64,000 nucleotides of DNA from Riptortus pedestris (taxonomy: Eukaryota; Arthropoda; Insecta; Hemiptera; Alydidae), in assembly GCA_019009955.1 (NCBI GenBank), contig CM032232.1, positions 51,037,501 through 51,101,500 on the forward strand, in the 5' to 3' direction. A program made the translations under genes and the position numbers. Under the pieces are notes generated by a model that was not told the DNA's origin, made no database searches, and saw nothing but the letters and a program-made list of their open reading frames with translations. Below are positions 1 to 11,515 of this stretch, piece after piece. How positions within the stretch are numbered: the first letter of the stretch is position 1; each line of letters starts with the position of its first letter.

Positions 1-163
1 TTACATTTATTCTCTAACTTTAGTACTAACAGAAATATTTGTATTTTTTTTTTCGGAGTTCTATAAACCTCCGCTCCGACTCTTGTCATATGAACAATAA
101 TCTATTATATTAAGAAGTACTTTATTTTGAGCTCAAATACCAAATAATGCTCTCATTGAAATT
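1..163 (+). repeat. HEAD-HINE internal fragment
   Basis: This is the central to 3' part of the HEAD-HINE family, matching the 'ccgagatatttgcat...cagtaaacccccactcc...aagcttaaataccaaat' block seen in the complete copies. Its 5' end lies outside the window or is lost. It is cut off at 163, where the next copy begins, so one copy is inserted in or joined to another. Non-coding. Confidence 0.75.
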
Positions 164-1105
164 TTAGCAGATTTCCCTTGAGGGAAATCAGCTATTGAGG
201 TTGTACTGATGACGCGATTTTCGAAAAATTTCCTCAAATGTCCATCGATCCTACCCAGGAGATGACGAAAATGAGGTCAGTTCAAATCAGTAAATATATA
301 TATATATATATATATATGTCTGTTACCGCTCTAGCGGTCGCAATTATTGTTTAATCGTTACCAAACTCCATATTTAGTCGTTTTATGTAAAAAAAAAAAG
401 ATCAAAAGATCAAGTTTGTTAACGGCTGAAATCGGTCCAGAGGGAGGGGGGGGGGTTTAGAGGGGAGGATTTTCGAAAATTCGAAATATCTCCGTTACTA
501 TAGGTCGGATCAAAAACTTGTATAGAACAAATCTTATTGTAAATTAAATTTCCTATAAATATTATTATATACATTAATTCACTATCTTGAATATTAACCG
601 AGATATTGGCATTTTTCAGTTTTCAGCCATCAGCAAACCGCCACTTCTACTCATGTTACATAAGCAATACTCTGCTACATAATAAATCACATTATTCCAA
701 GTTTAAATACCAAAAATTGTATTCAAGAGACCTTTATTATACGAGATACATGCAAATATGTCCTGGTGACCCCCCCTTGATTGATAGGGATAACAATTAT
801 TCTGACTCATTATTAATTACAGTACTAGATATAGTAAATAGTTCTCAATAAAATTAATATGTTATATTCTGATATATTTTAGTAATAGTTTTTCTTTCCG
901 GTGTGAGGAGGGCAGACCCTTTTGTTTACAATTCTAACCTAACGCTTCCTGTCGGCAGGTTATTGAAATTGGATGGACCATTTCTTATTTCCGTTTGTAT
1001 TTATTCACGGTGGTGTTGTGTTACCAGTATGTAGATTTATCTATTACTAAACTTCACGAGGGAAATCTGCTTAGTTAACGCAACCCCTGTGTGACGGACT
1101 TTTTT
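164..1105 (+). mobile_element. HEAD-HINE copy, tail type C
   Basis: A near-complete copy that defines tail type C. The head (164-200) is a palindrome: TTAGCAGATTTCCC then its inverse. (TA)n lies at about 293-316, followed by the conserved 'gtcgcaatt...gttaacggctgaaatcgg' block and a long tail containing 'ttattcacggtggtgttg'. The 3' end has GGGAAATCTGC at 1060-1070, then a hairpin-like 'cgcaacccctgtg' and GACGGACTTTTTT. No open frame of note; a short frame at 606-851 is repeat sequence. Classification as Helentron-associated rests on structure only. Confidence 0.8.
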
Positions 1106-1544
1106 GGATTTGACAATTGAAACAGTCAACTTTGTAAATAAATATAATAAAGATAGTGTGCTTAAATCCCGATCGAATGATTCTTTCAAGTTAAACAAAT
1201 AATAGTATAAAGGGAATTACAAATCGAAACTTTGTGGTTGAATCAGAATATGACTTTTGAATTAAAATCAAGATCATTCATGCATTAGGAATGTTTAATT
1301 GTTTTAAATTCCACTTATATACAGCATGGTGTGAAGTATTCTTGGCCCGTGGAGAGATCATATGTGAAATGGCTGTTGTGAAATGTAGTAGCCCACAACA
1401 GTATTTTTTAGCCACGTGATAAATTAAATTCTATAAACCGAATAGTCTTTTGATCCTGTAAAAAAACATTTTTATGTGCCTGTTATATATGAAGGTAGTA
1501 ATGCAGAACAGCAGTAACCAACTATAATTCTCTGTATTAATACA
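1106..1544. other. no recognised feature
   Basis: AT-rich sequence with no open frame, terminal repeat or family match that I can see. Confidence 0.5.
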
Positions 1545-1800
1545 TTATTTATTTATTAAGGAGCATTCGCTGCTCCGATATTGCTCATCGGGAAACAATA
1601 ATAAAAACGAAAACAGAACAATTAAACAATAAAATTAGATCAGTACAAACCAAGAACGTAATCAAAAAACGAAACGCAACCAAATAATAAAACTCATCCA
1701 AATAACAAAACGCAACAATAGAGACAAAAAAAACGAATGGACAAATTAAAAAAAAATCAAATAAAAACAAAAACGAAACATTAGAGTCAAAAACAAACGA
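1545..1800 (-). repeat. possible retrotransposon 3' end (minus)
   Basis: Read on the minus strand, a T-rich tract leads into 'ggagcagcgaatgctcc', a small hairpin, and then a (TTAA)(ATAA)n-like tail. A similar arrangement with 'ggggctcctgtataaataa' occurs at 10441-10620, and the last 35 bases of the window resemble it. This looks like the 3' end of a LINE or a SINE partner, but there is no coding evidence and no flanking duplication was found. Confidence 0.3.
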
Positions 1801-1963
1801 AAAAATATTCTTGCAAAGAAACTAGTAATAAAATATAATGGTCATCTAAATGGATTAAAAGAAATTTAAAGTAATTGTTTAAATAATTAATTAAGATAAA
1901 ATGTTTATTTTTGCATTCAAAAATGGTGTAAAAATAAAAATGTAAAACTTAAATTAATGATAT

Positions 1964-2005
<42 letters not shown>

Positions 2006-2737
2006 TTTAATTAAATATATAAAAAATATTAATACATTAAAAAATGGATCAACAATTGCAACTTTATTGCAGCCACAGTGATAAACTACAGCATGTAGCA
2101 ATACATTTGCTCAAAATAATTCAATAAAGTAAGTCAGAAGAACTACTATACAATAGGAAGCCATATTTAATGATTGAAATAATATTCTAAATAGGCACTA
2201 AATAAAGAGTTTGCAAGTGAAGTAATTCCAATTAAACTCCATATTCCATAATATATATTGCAAAAAAAAAATGTAGAAGGAATTCGTTTTTAAAAATACT
2301 GTAAAGAAACGGTTGGAAGTTGGTGGAGTTATTTGAAATAAATATGAGCATATAGAGGCGATAATTAGTTCCAGGTGAAGGAATACTAGCCTCGAGCAAA
2401 GGATCTAAATCTAAATCAGGCTGAACCCTCAATCAAGAAAAGGATATAATCAATTAGTGGATTAATCTCCGGTCTCAGACAGCTTTTTAATTCTTCAATC
2501 ATACTTTTCTTTATGCTCTCCCACAGTCTGCACGGGGAAATTTCCCTCTTCTATACTTTCTTTTTTCAAAATATTCCCCTTTTTTACAGAATAGGAGATT
2601 GAAAATTCAATTAAATCTCTATCTAGGGAATTCTGTTTTATTTTCTAGAGTGTTTTTACTCGAATGTGGAAATTTAATATGGGTTTTTATTGGTCCCATG
2701 TATAAAAAAAAAAAAACGCTCGGGGAGTTGAACTATA
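1801..2737. other. AT-rich, (TA)n at about 1965-2001
   Basis: Only a (TA)n microsatellite and low-complexity sequence are visible. The short open frames here lack any recognisable motif. Confidence 0.5.
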
Positions 2738-3677
2738 GGATATTCCCTTAAAAGAAATTACCTTTCGGGTTTTTAAACCTCTCATGACGGGAATTTCGAA
2801 AAAATTCATCAAATGTCTTTCGATTAACTAGGATATGACAAAAAAGAGTTCTACCTACTTTATATCTGGAGGATATCTATATGTATATGCATGTTAACGC
2901 TCTAGCGGACCTAATTTTTGTATGACCATTACCGATATTTAAACGTTTTATGTAAAAAATTCGTTAATGGCTGAAATGAAACCAGTGGACGTGGGGGTTT
3001 AGAGTGGGAAATTCACGTCCGATCGAAAAAGTCTATAAAACCAATCTTATTACAAAAGTAACGTTCTATAAATGTTTTTATGTACATGTTAACCCTATAT
3101 TAAGTATTAATGGAGATAATTCTCTATTTCAGTTTACGGCCATCAATGAGCCCTCATTCTTACTCATGTCATATTAAGAATTGGTTGTTATATCATCAAC
3201 TACTTCATTCCAAGCTTGAGTACTTAATATAGATTTCATTGAACTTTTTCATTTCATCCGTTGGATCGGAAATTTGTATAGAACCAATTTTATTGCAAAT
3301 GTAATGTTCTATAAATGTTGTCATGTACATTGTTTCATTAACTTCATTATTAACCGAGATATTTGCATTTTTTTAGTTTTCGGCCTTCAGTAAACCCCCA
3401 TTTCTACTCCTTTCATATTAACAATAAGCTGTTATATTATGAAACACTTTATTTGAAGCTTAAATACCAAATATTGTTGTCATTGAACTTTTACGTTTTG
3501 AGATAAAGACAAAAATGTGACGTAGGTGGGAAATAAGCATAGATAACGCAACCCCTGCGATCCCAAATTTTATTTGGAAATAGAGAATATATGGGTGATA
3601 TGAAATCAGGAGTGTGTCGTAAATAGTACGAAGAAAACCCGTTTAGTTTATGCAGCTCGTGCGTGGCGGATTTTAAT
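2738..3677 (+). repeat. degenerate composite HEAD-HINE
   Basis: The head is eroded ('ggatattcccttaaaagaaatta'). The body runs to about 3245, then a second partial body restarts at 'ccgttggatcggaaatttg'. There are two successive 3' termini: 'cgcaacccctgcg' near 3548 and 'tgcagctcgtgcgtggcgga' near 3650-3672. The double terminus recurs at 15781-15909. Old copy, non-coding. Confidence 0.7.
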
Positions 3678-4006
3678 GTATTTGGAGTGTATTTAAAGTT
3701 GTCAATCAGTAGGGTAGAGTAGGGTAAAAGCGGGTAGTCGGGAGCAAACCGGGTACCTCCACTTTGCCGCGTTGTGTGTACTGCAGTCGGGCTGATAACG
3801 GAGCAACTACGATCCACCTTTGAAGAAGAAGCAGCGGCCATTACGCTAAAGCGTTAGTCGTGCTTGTTTTGTGCCAGTGACAATAATATGATTATCGTGG
3901 AACGTGCTTATGATTTTGGTGGAAAAGGTTTTTGATTGTACTGAATTCTTATTCGAATTAGAATACAGGCATGTAGTTCCCTTAGTACAAGTTTTAATTA
4001 TCTTTA
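3678..4006. repeat. GGGTAAAAGCGGGTA-bearing segment
   Basis: Contains GGGTAGAGTAGGGTAAAAGC near 3712. Related GGGTAAAACCGGG motifs recur at about 4652, 5010 and 5046, and in inverse orientation at about 5192. A 116-codon minus-strand frame at 3491-3841 runs across a HINE end and has no recognisable domain, so it is not called. Confidence 0.4.
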
Positions 4007-4124
4007 TTAGCAGGTTACCCTTAAGGGAAATCAGCTATTGAGGTTGTACTCATGACGTAATTTTTTAAATTTTTCTTCAAATGTCCATCGATCCTAACTA
4101 GTAGATGACGAAAATGAGGTCCAT

Positions 4125-4155
<31 letters not shown>

Positions 4156-4578
4156 CTGTTACCGCTTTAGCGGTCGCAATTTTTGTTTGATCGTTACCAA
4201 ACTCGATATTTAGTCGTTTTATGTAAAAAGAAAGATCAAGTTCGTTAATGGCTGAAATCGGACCAGTGGGAGGGGAGGGTTTTCGAAAATTCGAAATATC
4301 TCCGTTACTATACGTCGAATCCAAAAATTGTACAGAATCAATTTTATTGCAAATTAAATTTACTATAAATATTGCTATATATATTTATTCTCTATCTTCA
4401 ATATTAACCGAGATATTTGGATTTTTATTAAATCAGGGCCGCTAACGGACGAGTGACTTTCCCGCCAAAAGCTAGTTCGGCTGTTTCCTTAACTGCTCGG
4501 CTCTCGTGAAATTTCTCTTTTGTACTTCACGTGGGAAATCTGCTTAGTTTACGCAGACCCTGCGTGACGGACTTTTTT
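4007..4578 (+). mobile_element. HEAD-HINE copy, tail type A
   Basis: A 572-bp copy that defines tail type A: 'gccgctaacggacgagtgac...cgccaaaagctagttcggc...ctcggctctcgtg', then GGGAAATCTGC and the CTGCGTGACGGAC terminus. (TA)n lies at about 4125-4150. It interrupts the GGGTAAAACCGGG-rich segment. Confidence 0.85.
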
Positions 4579-5250
4579 AACACTAAGTATTTCTCTTTAG
4601 CGTAGGGTATGCCCGAATGATGCAATGTTTTATTTAAACTTTACGCGCGGGGTAAAACCGGGTAGCAGCTATGCGACGATTCTCGAAACATGAAAAGTAT
4701 AATTTTACTTAATTTTTGTTTAATTATATCACTGTAAAAGCAAGTATAATGACAAAAAATATGATAAATCTTCCAACTATGAATTTACTTTTTGAAATAT
4801 ATAATTGTTTAGAAATAGCTAAAAATATTAATGCTGTTATTTGTTTATATCTTCACTTTATTTTTTTGTATTGTACCCAAAAGGGGGGTTTATTTTAATG
4901 CATCAAATAACATTTTTTATTAACAAAAAAACATTAATTTGATTAAAAATCTTTACATTTTTATTTTCCCAAAAGAAAAACATATGTACTCAGTTTTATC
5001 CTACTAGTGGGGTAAAACCGGGCAAAATGACTTTTTACAAATAAGAGTAGGGTAAAACTTCTTTAAAAATTTAGATTTTGTTTTTGAAACTGCAGTTACG
5101 TTAACATATAAGTAGACTTTATTTCAACAAAAGTTAACTTATTTGTGATAAAAATTATGGCTTCTGGAAGCCTTCAAGCCTTAGCTATCCGGTTTACCCC
5201 GTAGAAATGGCGAATCTGAAGAGCTTAAAACAACAAATTGATTATTTTAA
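4579..5250. repeat. GGGTAAAACCGGG-rich segment
   Basis: Three direct copies of GGGTAAAAC(CGGG) and one inverse copy (CCGGTTTACCCC near 5192) frame AT-rich sequence. Together with the motif near 3712 they could mark a decayed terminal-inverted-repeat element of about 1.5 kb, with the HINE copy at 4007-4578 inside. No transposase frame is visible. Confidence 0.35.
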
Positions 5251-6047
5251 AGGAGGTATACTTATTTCATATATATTTAAATGAAAGCTTTAAAGATTTA
5301 ATGCTCTTCTTAGTAAATTCTTAGAACCAATAACTGTTATCTTCAAACCTTTGATAATGCCATGGGCACAGACTAAACTTAATTCAATGTTGGCTTTACT
5401 GTATAACGCCCTAACAGTGTAGAAGGGACGAATATTTGGTAACCGAAAAGAATGGCAACTGAAGTGGCAGTATTTAGGCCACGAACAATGCAGACGAATG
5501 TTTGTTTTTATCAGTGATCCTTGCTATTAAAAATGTTTGGAAAAAAATCGAATACACCTATTAATATAAACTTTGTGAAAGAACAAAGTTGTATATGAAT
5601 ATCGTGGATAAGAAATAAATAAATAAAAAACTATTGAACGAGGGGAAATATTTAGATTTATGTTGCGAACGTTGGCTAAAAGATGGTAGGAGGAAATACA
5701 CATTTGCAGGTAGCCTGGCTGGTTTATTTAGGACTCGTAGTAAATATTTGGGATTTTAGTAAACATTAGGGATTTAATGGCCCAAGAAGCCAAACAAACC
5801 CACAGATTGGACGCGAGCATCGAGTAACGAAGCGGTCTCACCCATATTCCATATATCATACATGAAATCTCAAACATTATTAAAAATTATTAATTTTCGG
5901 GTTCAAATCCCAATATTACTCGTTTGGGTATTAATTACATATTTATACATGGATAACACCTAATTGATTTAAGTTTCTAAAATTCGATTACGTTTTCTGT
6001 TATTACCCATTATCGGAAGGGTGAGCGGCTTAGTAGTACATACATAT
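5251..6047. other. no recognised feature
   Basis: No coding frame or repeat family recognised. GGGTTCAAATCCC at 5899-5911 resembles a tRNA T arm, but no cloverleaf could be built around it. Confidence 0.45.
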
Positions 6048-6593
6048 TGTTACGAAAACTACTTACCTAAAAAAGTACATAAATCCAATCTTGTATTTAA
6101 GAAGTTCGAAGTAGATGAAAGGAGCCGATCAATGGCTGGACCAGTCTGGATTTAGCCCATTGAGGGCCGTTTGTCTTTGATCTTTGCCGACCGGCAATAA
6201 AGCAGACCGGCTCCCAAGAGAGTTAGTTTGTTCTCAGTTCTCTTCAAATGACTAACAGTCCGTTCAGAGCAGCAAATAGTGAACAGTGCAGTGCGGTGCT
6301 GTATTTATGGAAAGAACATTGAAGTGTCGTATTCTTAGTGATGACCAGTGCAGTGCTGTGTTCATTGTGAAGATCGGTGCAGTGCCGTGTTCATTGTGAA
6401 CATCAGTTAACGTGAGTTATTGTACTGTGCAATAAGAAGTGAAGTTATCAGCATACTGTGAGTAATAGTTAAGAATAATGTATCAAGTGTGTGGTGCATT
6501 GTCAAATAAATTGTCCAGTGATAAAAACTCTAAAGCTTGATCCAAAAGATCTGCTCAAAAGCAACGTTTATTATTTTTATAATAATCGTAACA
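6048..6593 (+). mobile_element. solo LTR, 546 bp
   Basis: Starts TGTTACGAAAA and ends TAATCGTAACA, so the ends are TG...CA with an inverted TGTTACG/CGTAACA. Flanked by ATAT at 6044-6047 and 6594-6597, a possible 4-bp target duplication, though AT-rich flanks make this weak. The interior carries repeated GTGCAGTGC(C/T)GTG motifs shared with the LTRs at 8313 and 9322. No internal retrotransposon region adjoins it, so it is a solo LTR left by recombination. Ty3/Gypsy-like is a guess. Confidence 0.75.
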
Positions 6594-6599
6594 ATATTG

Positions 6600-7200
6600 T
6601 TTTAGCAGATTTCCCTCAAGGGGTCAGCTTTTTAGGTCGTACCCATGACGCGATTTTCAAAAACTTTCCTCAAATGTCCATCGATCCTAGGAGATGACGA
6701 AATGAGGTCCGTTAATAATTATATATATAAAATATCATAACCAAACTCGATATTTAAACGCCTCTTTACAAAACTAAATGCCACGTTCGTTAATGGTTGA
6801 AATTGAACAATAGAGAGGGGGAGTTTATAGGGGAGAATTACGAAAATTTGAAACTCGGTTATTAGAAGTCGAGATGAAAAATTGTATAGACCTAATCTTA
6901 TTGTAAATACAATTTACTATAAATGTAGTCATACAAGTTTAGTCGCATGTTTTAGTAATAACGGAGATATTAGCAAGTTTTAGTTTTCAGCCTTCAATAA
7001 ACTCCCACTCCGACTCCTGTCTTATTAGATATAAGCTTTTATATCATAAACCACATTATTCCAAGCTTAAATACCAAATATTGTTTTCATTAATCGTTTA
7101 CTGAGTGAGCTAGACGCAAATATGTAATGCGAAGACGTCATTAATTAATATTTTTAGGTCGTGAATCGAAAATAATAATTCTTATATTATTCTATAGCCC
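6600..7200 (+). mobile_element. HEAD-HINE copy, tail type D
   Basis: Begins TTTAGCAGATTTCCCTCAAGG directly after the solo LTR. The body lacks a long (TA)n and continues into the tail D module ('gacgtcattaattaa...gtgaatcgaaaat'). The 3' terminus is not recognisable. Non-coding. Confidence 0.75.
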
Positions 7201-7364
7201 AACTCAAAATTTAGCTGCTTCATTATTATATATATAGCGATTCAACATTCGAACTGATGTTTTCAACATGCTTGTCGAAAAAGCATTGATTTCAGGAAAC
7301 AAAATGCCATTGAATCAAATAATATCTTTATTGAAGTTTTCCGGTGAGAGTTACATGCAAATAA

Positions 7365-7661
7365 GTGGTATGATGAAATCATTAACTGAGATTTTCTGGT
7401 CTTGACTCGAAAATGTTTATTTGATCTAAACCATATACCATATTTAACCATTTAATTTAACTTAAGTTCGTGAATGGCTGAATCTCCTTAAGTAACCCCC
7501 CTCCGATTGGTCGGATTTCAGCCGTTAACGAACTTAATCTTTACTTTTACATAAATATTTTAAAAATCGAGTAACAATTGCGACCGCTAGGGCATTAACA
7601 GACAAATATTTAAATGTACGACCTCAATAGCTGATTTTCCCTAAGGGAAATCGGCTAATAA
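7365..7661. repeat. head-to-head HEAD-HINE fragments
   Basis: A plus-strand tail D piece (7365 to about 7490, ending 'aagttcgtgaatggctgaatc') meets a minus-strand head piece (about 7498-7661) that begins 'ggatttcagccgttaacgaact' and ends in the inverse of the HINE start at 7642-7661. The same internal block therefore faces itself across the junction. Confidence 0.7.
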
Positions 7662-8162
7662 TAATTGCATCAGGAAGAATGAGGTGAGTTCAAATTTATT
7701 TCGAATTATCAAAGCCAGGATACAACCAGTTTTTGTTCTCAAATGATAAAATAAGTACGTGAGAAGAAAATTCGTAGCAAAAAAAAAAATACATAAATAA
7801 TAAAATGGAGAGAAATTTCATTTTTTATGTAGGAAATAGAACAGGCGTTGAATGTATTCTCTCAGTCATTTTACGATCTGTTTGGATATCCCTTGACAGT
7901 GAGATAGAAGAAGGACCCCAGAAGAAGACGGGGCATAAAGAGAATAATGTATGAGCAGAGGTCTGGGAGGGTCCGAAGGGAGGTGTGCGAGATGTCTGGA
8001 GTAGAACCTAACAGATGGTTCAGCATTCTACCTACAGGATTGGAAGATTTCTCTGCCTCCGACAGGAGTTACCTTGATTGCATCGAGGAGCTACAGGGAT
8101 TTATGACTGGGAGATCTAGCAATATATTACAATAGCCTCACAGAACCCACAAATATAGCTCA
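7662..8162. other. unrecognised stretch with short ORF
   Basis: Contains a 62-codon plus frame at 7947-8135 with no motif I can name. The local composition (about 7900-8130) is more GC-rich than its surroundings, so a decayed coding fragment is possible. No function assigned. Confidence 0.25.
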
Positions 8163-8312
8163 TTTAACACATTTCTCTTAAAGGAAATTAGTTATTGAGG
8201 TTGTACTCATGATGCGATTTTTGAAAAATGCCTTCAAACTTCTATCGATCCTACCCTGGAGATGACGAAACGGGAGCCCATTAAAAACCCTTTCTCTATC
8301 CCCTATATATAT
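8163..8312 (+). repeat. HEAD-HINE 5' fragment
   Basis: The HINE head and the 'catcgatcctacc..ggagatgacgaaa' block are interrupted at the microsatellite position by the LTR at 8313. The remainder of this copy is not found on the other side. Confidence 0.75.
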
Positions 8313-9006
8313 TGTTGCGAAAATTAAATGGCTCTACTATTCAAGACGTGATTGGGGAGTGCGGAGGGGTTCAAAGAAGTGCCGCTAATTTGTCGCTAAT
8401 TGGTGTGGAAGGCACTAGTCCCTTCCAGACCTTCTTGGAAGAGCCTCGGTCTAATCCTGCTTCTCTATTTAAGCCTGTACAGCTCGACCTAGAGGAGCCG
8501 GCAGAATCTAATTAGGGCCCGCCGTGCCTATCTTCCTGGAACTTCTGGACCTTTCCTTGGCTAGCCCCTTCTACAGGCATTTATAAGAGACCCTGCCAGT
8601 ACCTCAGTGCTCAGTTTATGGTCAGATGTCTTGATGTTCACATCAGTGCTCCAGTGCGACTTAGTGCAGTGCGGTAAAGTGTTTTATAAGAAGAACAGTG
8701 TTGTGCCGTGACTGTAAGTAACAGTTTAGTGCCGTGTTTAAGACAGTGCAGTGCCGCGAAGTAAAGGACAGTGCAGTGCCGTCTTTTTGTGAATTTCAGT
8801 GACCGTGAGTGAATTATTGGACTGTGTAAGCTGAAGAGCAGTGACACTATCAGTGTAATACTGTGAGTAGTAATAATTAACCAAGAGTATTGTGCATTGT
8901 GAAATAAATCGTGCAGTGAAAAACTGTGAAACTTGTGTGTGTTTAATTTTGCAATCCAGAAGAACTCTTATTAACAACGTTTATTACTGGTTTTGTAATA
9001 AAACGT

Positions 9007-9010
<4 letters not shown>
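8313..9010 (+). mobile_element. solo LTR, 698 bp
   Basis: Starts TGTTGCGAAAATT and ends AATAAAACGTAACA. It closely matches the LTR at 9322-9964 through most of its length, including the GTGCAGTGCCGTG motifs and the last 100 bp. ATAT flanks both ends but lies in (TA)n. Neither a primer binding site nor an internal region follows. Short open frames inside it on both strands are not genes. Confidence 0.8.
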
Positions 9011-9039
<29 letters not shown>

Positions 9040-10440
9040 CTAGCTAGGTTACCCGTCTTCACTCAGAAATTCATTTGAGGCTGAATGATGATGGTATTTT
9101 TTTTGGCATGTGTACAACTTCACTTCCCCTCGAGTTTAAACGCACATTGTCTTTTGTTATAATGACATTACCGTATCGTTTAACAGTTATAGATAGTCCA
9201 TAGTCATTTCAATAATACCACAATATCACAGGAAATAAGATAAAATATACCAAAAATAAAGAGTTTATTCCACACAACATCCGCTATCAAAATTCAGCAT
9301 GAATTTGTTTAAGTAATACAGTGTTGCAAAAATTAAATACATGAAAAATTAACAGAGATAGCCGCGTATTTGGGAAGTACGAAAGAGATGAAAGGAGCCG
9401 ACTGATGAAGATTAGTGGTGCCGGCAGCATCTAATTAGGGCCGCGTATGTTCTAGGAACGTGTCTAGCCCCTTCTGACCATTCTGTTTGATGTTTGCCGA
9501 CAAGCTATAAATAAGGGACCCTGACAGTGCTAGAGTTCAGCTCTTTCTCAGCGGTGTTCAAGTGCTCATCAAGTGCGTTTAGTGCTACAGTGCGACTTAG
9601 TGCAGTGCGGTTAAGTGTTTTTATCTGAAGAACAGTGTTGTGCCGCGACTGTAAGCAACAGTATAGTGCCGTGTTTTAGACAGTGCAGTTCCGTTAACTT
9701 CGCGAAGTAAAAGACAGTGCAGTGCCGTGATTTTGTAAACTTCAGTGATCGTGAGTGAGTTATTGGACTGTGTAATCTGAAGAACAATGAAGATATCAGT
9801 GCATACTGTGAGTAGTAATTAAGAACATTTAACCAAGTGTGTAGTCTATTGTAAATAAATTGTGCAGCGATAAGAACTGTGAAGCTTGTGTGTGTTTAAT
9901 TTTGCAATCCAAAAGAACTCTTAATAACAACGTTTATTACTGATTTCGGTAATAAAACGTAACAAATTACATAATCGAAATGCTCTTATAGTTTACATAT
10001 CACGTCACATTCAATTGTTTGATTTTCCGAAATAAGGAGCATAAAGAAGTATATGATCAAAAATTATGATGGACAGTAATTTTGAAGCATCTTGGTAGAT
10101 TGGTGGTAATTTAAAGACAAATTTTCAAAAATCACGTCATGGTGATAAGCTCAGACTATAATTTACTTGATGAAAAATTTGCAATAGACAGAATTTGTGA
10201 GAATGGGAAATAATTAGGCAAATTTCACTTAATTGAAAGACCCTTCTCCAGAACTGACACAGGGAGGTGAAATTTGTTCGTAGCTGAACTTATCTCTAGC
10301 TATGTCCTTAGATACCTCGCTGGGCAAGGAAGCTACAGATCTTATCTACATGGCTTTAATTAACATATATACTGCTCGGGTTGTAAGTGTGGAACAAGAA
10401 TCAAATCTGTAGAGAACGTTCTATTTGAATACTGTATATA
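9040..10440 (-). mobile_element. Helitron 3' end with nested LTR
   Basis: On the minus strand, sequence ending at 9040 reads 'gaagacgggtaacctagCTAG' followed by T. This is the CTAG-3' plus T junction typical of canonical Helitrons, and it matches the end at 57567 ('cagcctcaaatgaatttc...'). The solo LTR at 9322-9964 interrupts it. The upstream extent beyond about 9300 is uncertain because only the terminal 60 bp are clearly shared. No Rep/helicase sequence is present. Confidence 0.5.
9322..9964 (+). mobile_element. solo LTR, 643 bp
   Basis: TGTTGCAAAAATT...AATAAAACGTAACA, the closest relative of the LTR at 8313. No flanking duplication is evident (acag versus aatt), so the flanks have mutated or it recombined with another copy. 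Because both LTRs have the same orientation 311 bp apart, they could be read as LTRs of one element. The 9011-9321 interval, however, has no primer binding site or coding sequence and holds a Helitron end. Confidence 0.75.
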
Positions 10441-10640
10441 ATATTTATTATTTATTTATACAGGAGCCCCCACATCTTGGCGATTTGGCTTAAAGTTTCA
10501 CAATGTAAAATGAAAACAAAATTATACAAAAATAACAAAAACTGAAACAACAAATAAAAATTAAATACAACAAATAATCATTAAATACTAGTAATAAAGA
10601 CAATTAATAAACATGAGACATAAACAAACATAAGTAAACA
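10441..10640 (-). repeat. A-rich tract, possible LINE 3' end
   Basis: The minus strand reads T-rich sequence ending 'gatgtgggggctcctgtataaataaataa', resembling the segment at 1545-1800 and the final bases of the window. This could be a retrotransposon 3' untranslated end. There is no coding support. Confidence 0.3.
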
Positions 10641-10867
10641 TTATTTATTTATTTATTAACGTCCACTTTTTGCAACTTAGGCTAATCGGGACGGGTTATC
10701 TACAGGTTACCACCCTTTTCTAGCCAGGGTGGGATTTTAGGACGTTATTTAATGAATTTCGTCACTAAATAATTTCCTTAGCCCAGGCAAGAATCGAACT
10801 CGCCACTCTAGGTTTACCATGTGAGATAAAGGTCAACGCTTTAACTCGCATGGCTAACCTGCGAATA
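10641..10867 (-). mobile_element. tRNA-derived SINE
   Basis: On the minus strand the left end holds pol III internal promoter boxes: an A-box-like TAGCCATGCGAGTTAAAGCG (10838-10857) and a B-box-like GAGTTCGATTCTTGCC (10786-10801), spaced as in tRNA genes. A non-tRNA body follows, ending 'aagtggacgttaataaataaata', a short A/T-rich tail. A fragment of the same 3' end ('attaacgtccactttttgc') recurs at 59841-59872, supporting a dispersed family. No clear target duplication. Confidence 0.65.
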
Positions 10868-11084
10868 TCAAAAATCTACTTTTCAACACCACATTTATAT
10901 TTATGACACTCTAGTGACCTCATCTCACCACATATCTATTGTTAAGTAAAAATCTAATTAGTAGAAGTAGAGATTTACAGTTGTTAAATGAAATGGTCAA
11001 ATATCGAGTTACAGAAAATCACGTTAGTGCTACCGCAATGGAGTTTTAGAAGATAAGGGAATCCAGCAAAAAATGTAATAGAGG

Positions 11085-11515
11085 GGGAATCGTTACCAAA
11101 CTCAATATTTAAACAATTTATGTGGAACTAAAAGCCTTTTAGTTAATAGTTGAAGTCAGACCAGTGAAAGGGGGTTTAATAGGGGAATTTTGAAAATTCA
11201 AAATATATCTGCTATTATACGTCGAATCAAAATTTAGAACAGAACCAATCTTATTGGAAATTTGAATGCCTTTCAATGTAATTATGTGCGTATTCTCTTT
11301 ATCCTGAATATTAACCGAGATATTTGTATTTTTATTAAGTGTGTGCGGATATAATGCGACTTGAGATCGGCTAACTTCGGCTCTAGTCGTGAGGTTCCGC
11401 CAAAGCTAGTTCGGCCGTTTCCGTAACTGTTCGGCTCTCGTGAAACTTCTCCATTGTAAAACTTCTTGGAAATCTGCATAGTTTACGCAGCTCCAGTGTG
11501 ACGAACTTTTTTAAG
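11085..11515 (+). repeat. HEAD-HINE 3' portion, tail A variant
   Basis: The head and microsatellite are missing. It starts at 'cgttaccaaactcaatatttaaac' and ends 'cgcagctccagtgtgacgaactttttt'. The tail contains 'gagatcggctaacttcggctctagtcgtgag...', a variant also seen in the minus-strand copy at 51545-52036. Confidence 0.75.

Noticed and set aside
3491..3841. 116-codon minus-strand frame
   Set aside because: Half of it is the antisense of a HINE 3' end and no domain is visible.
5899..5911. GGGTTCAAATCCC as part of a tRNA gene
   Set aside because: No acceptor stem, D arm or anticodon arm could be paired around it.
8313..9964. The two LTRs at 8313 and 9322 as one complete retrotransposon
   Set aside because: The 311 bp between them lack a primer binding site and coding sequence and contain a Helitron end.
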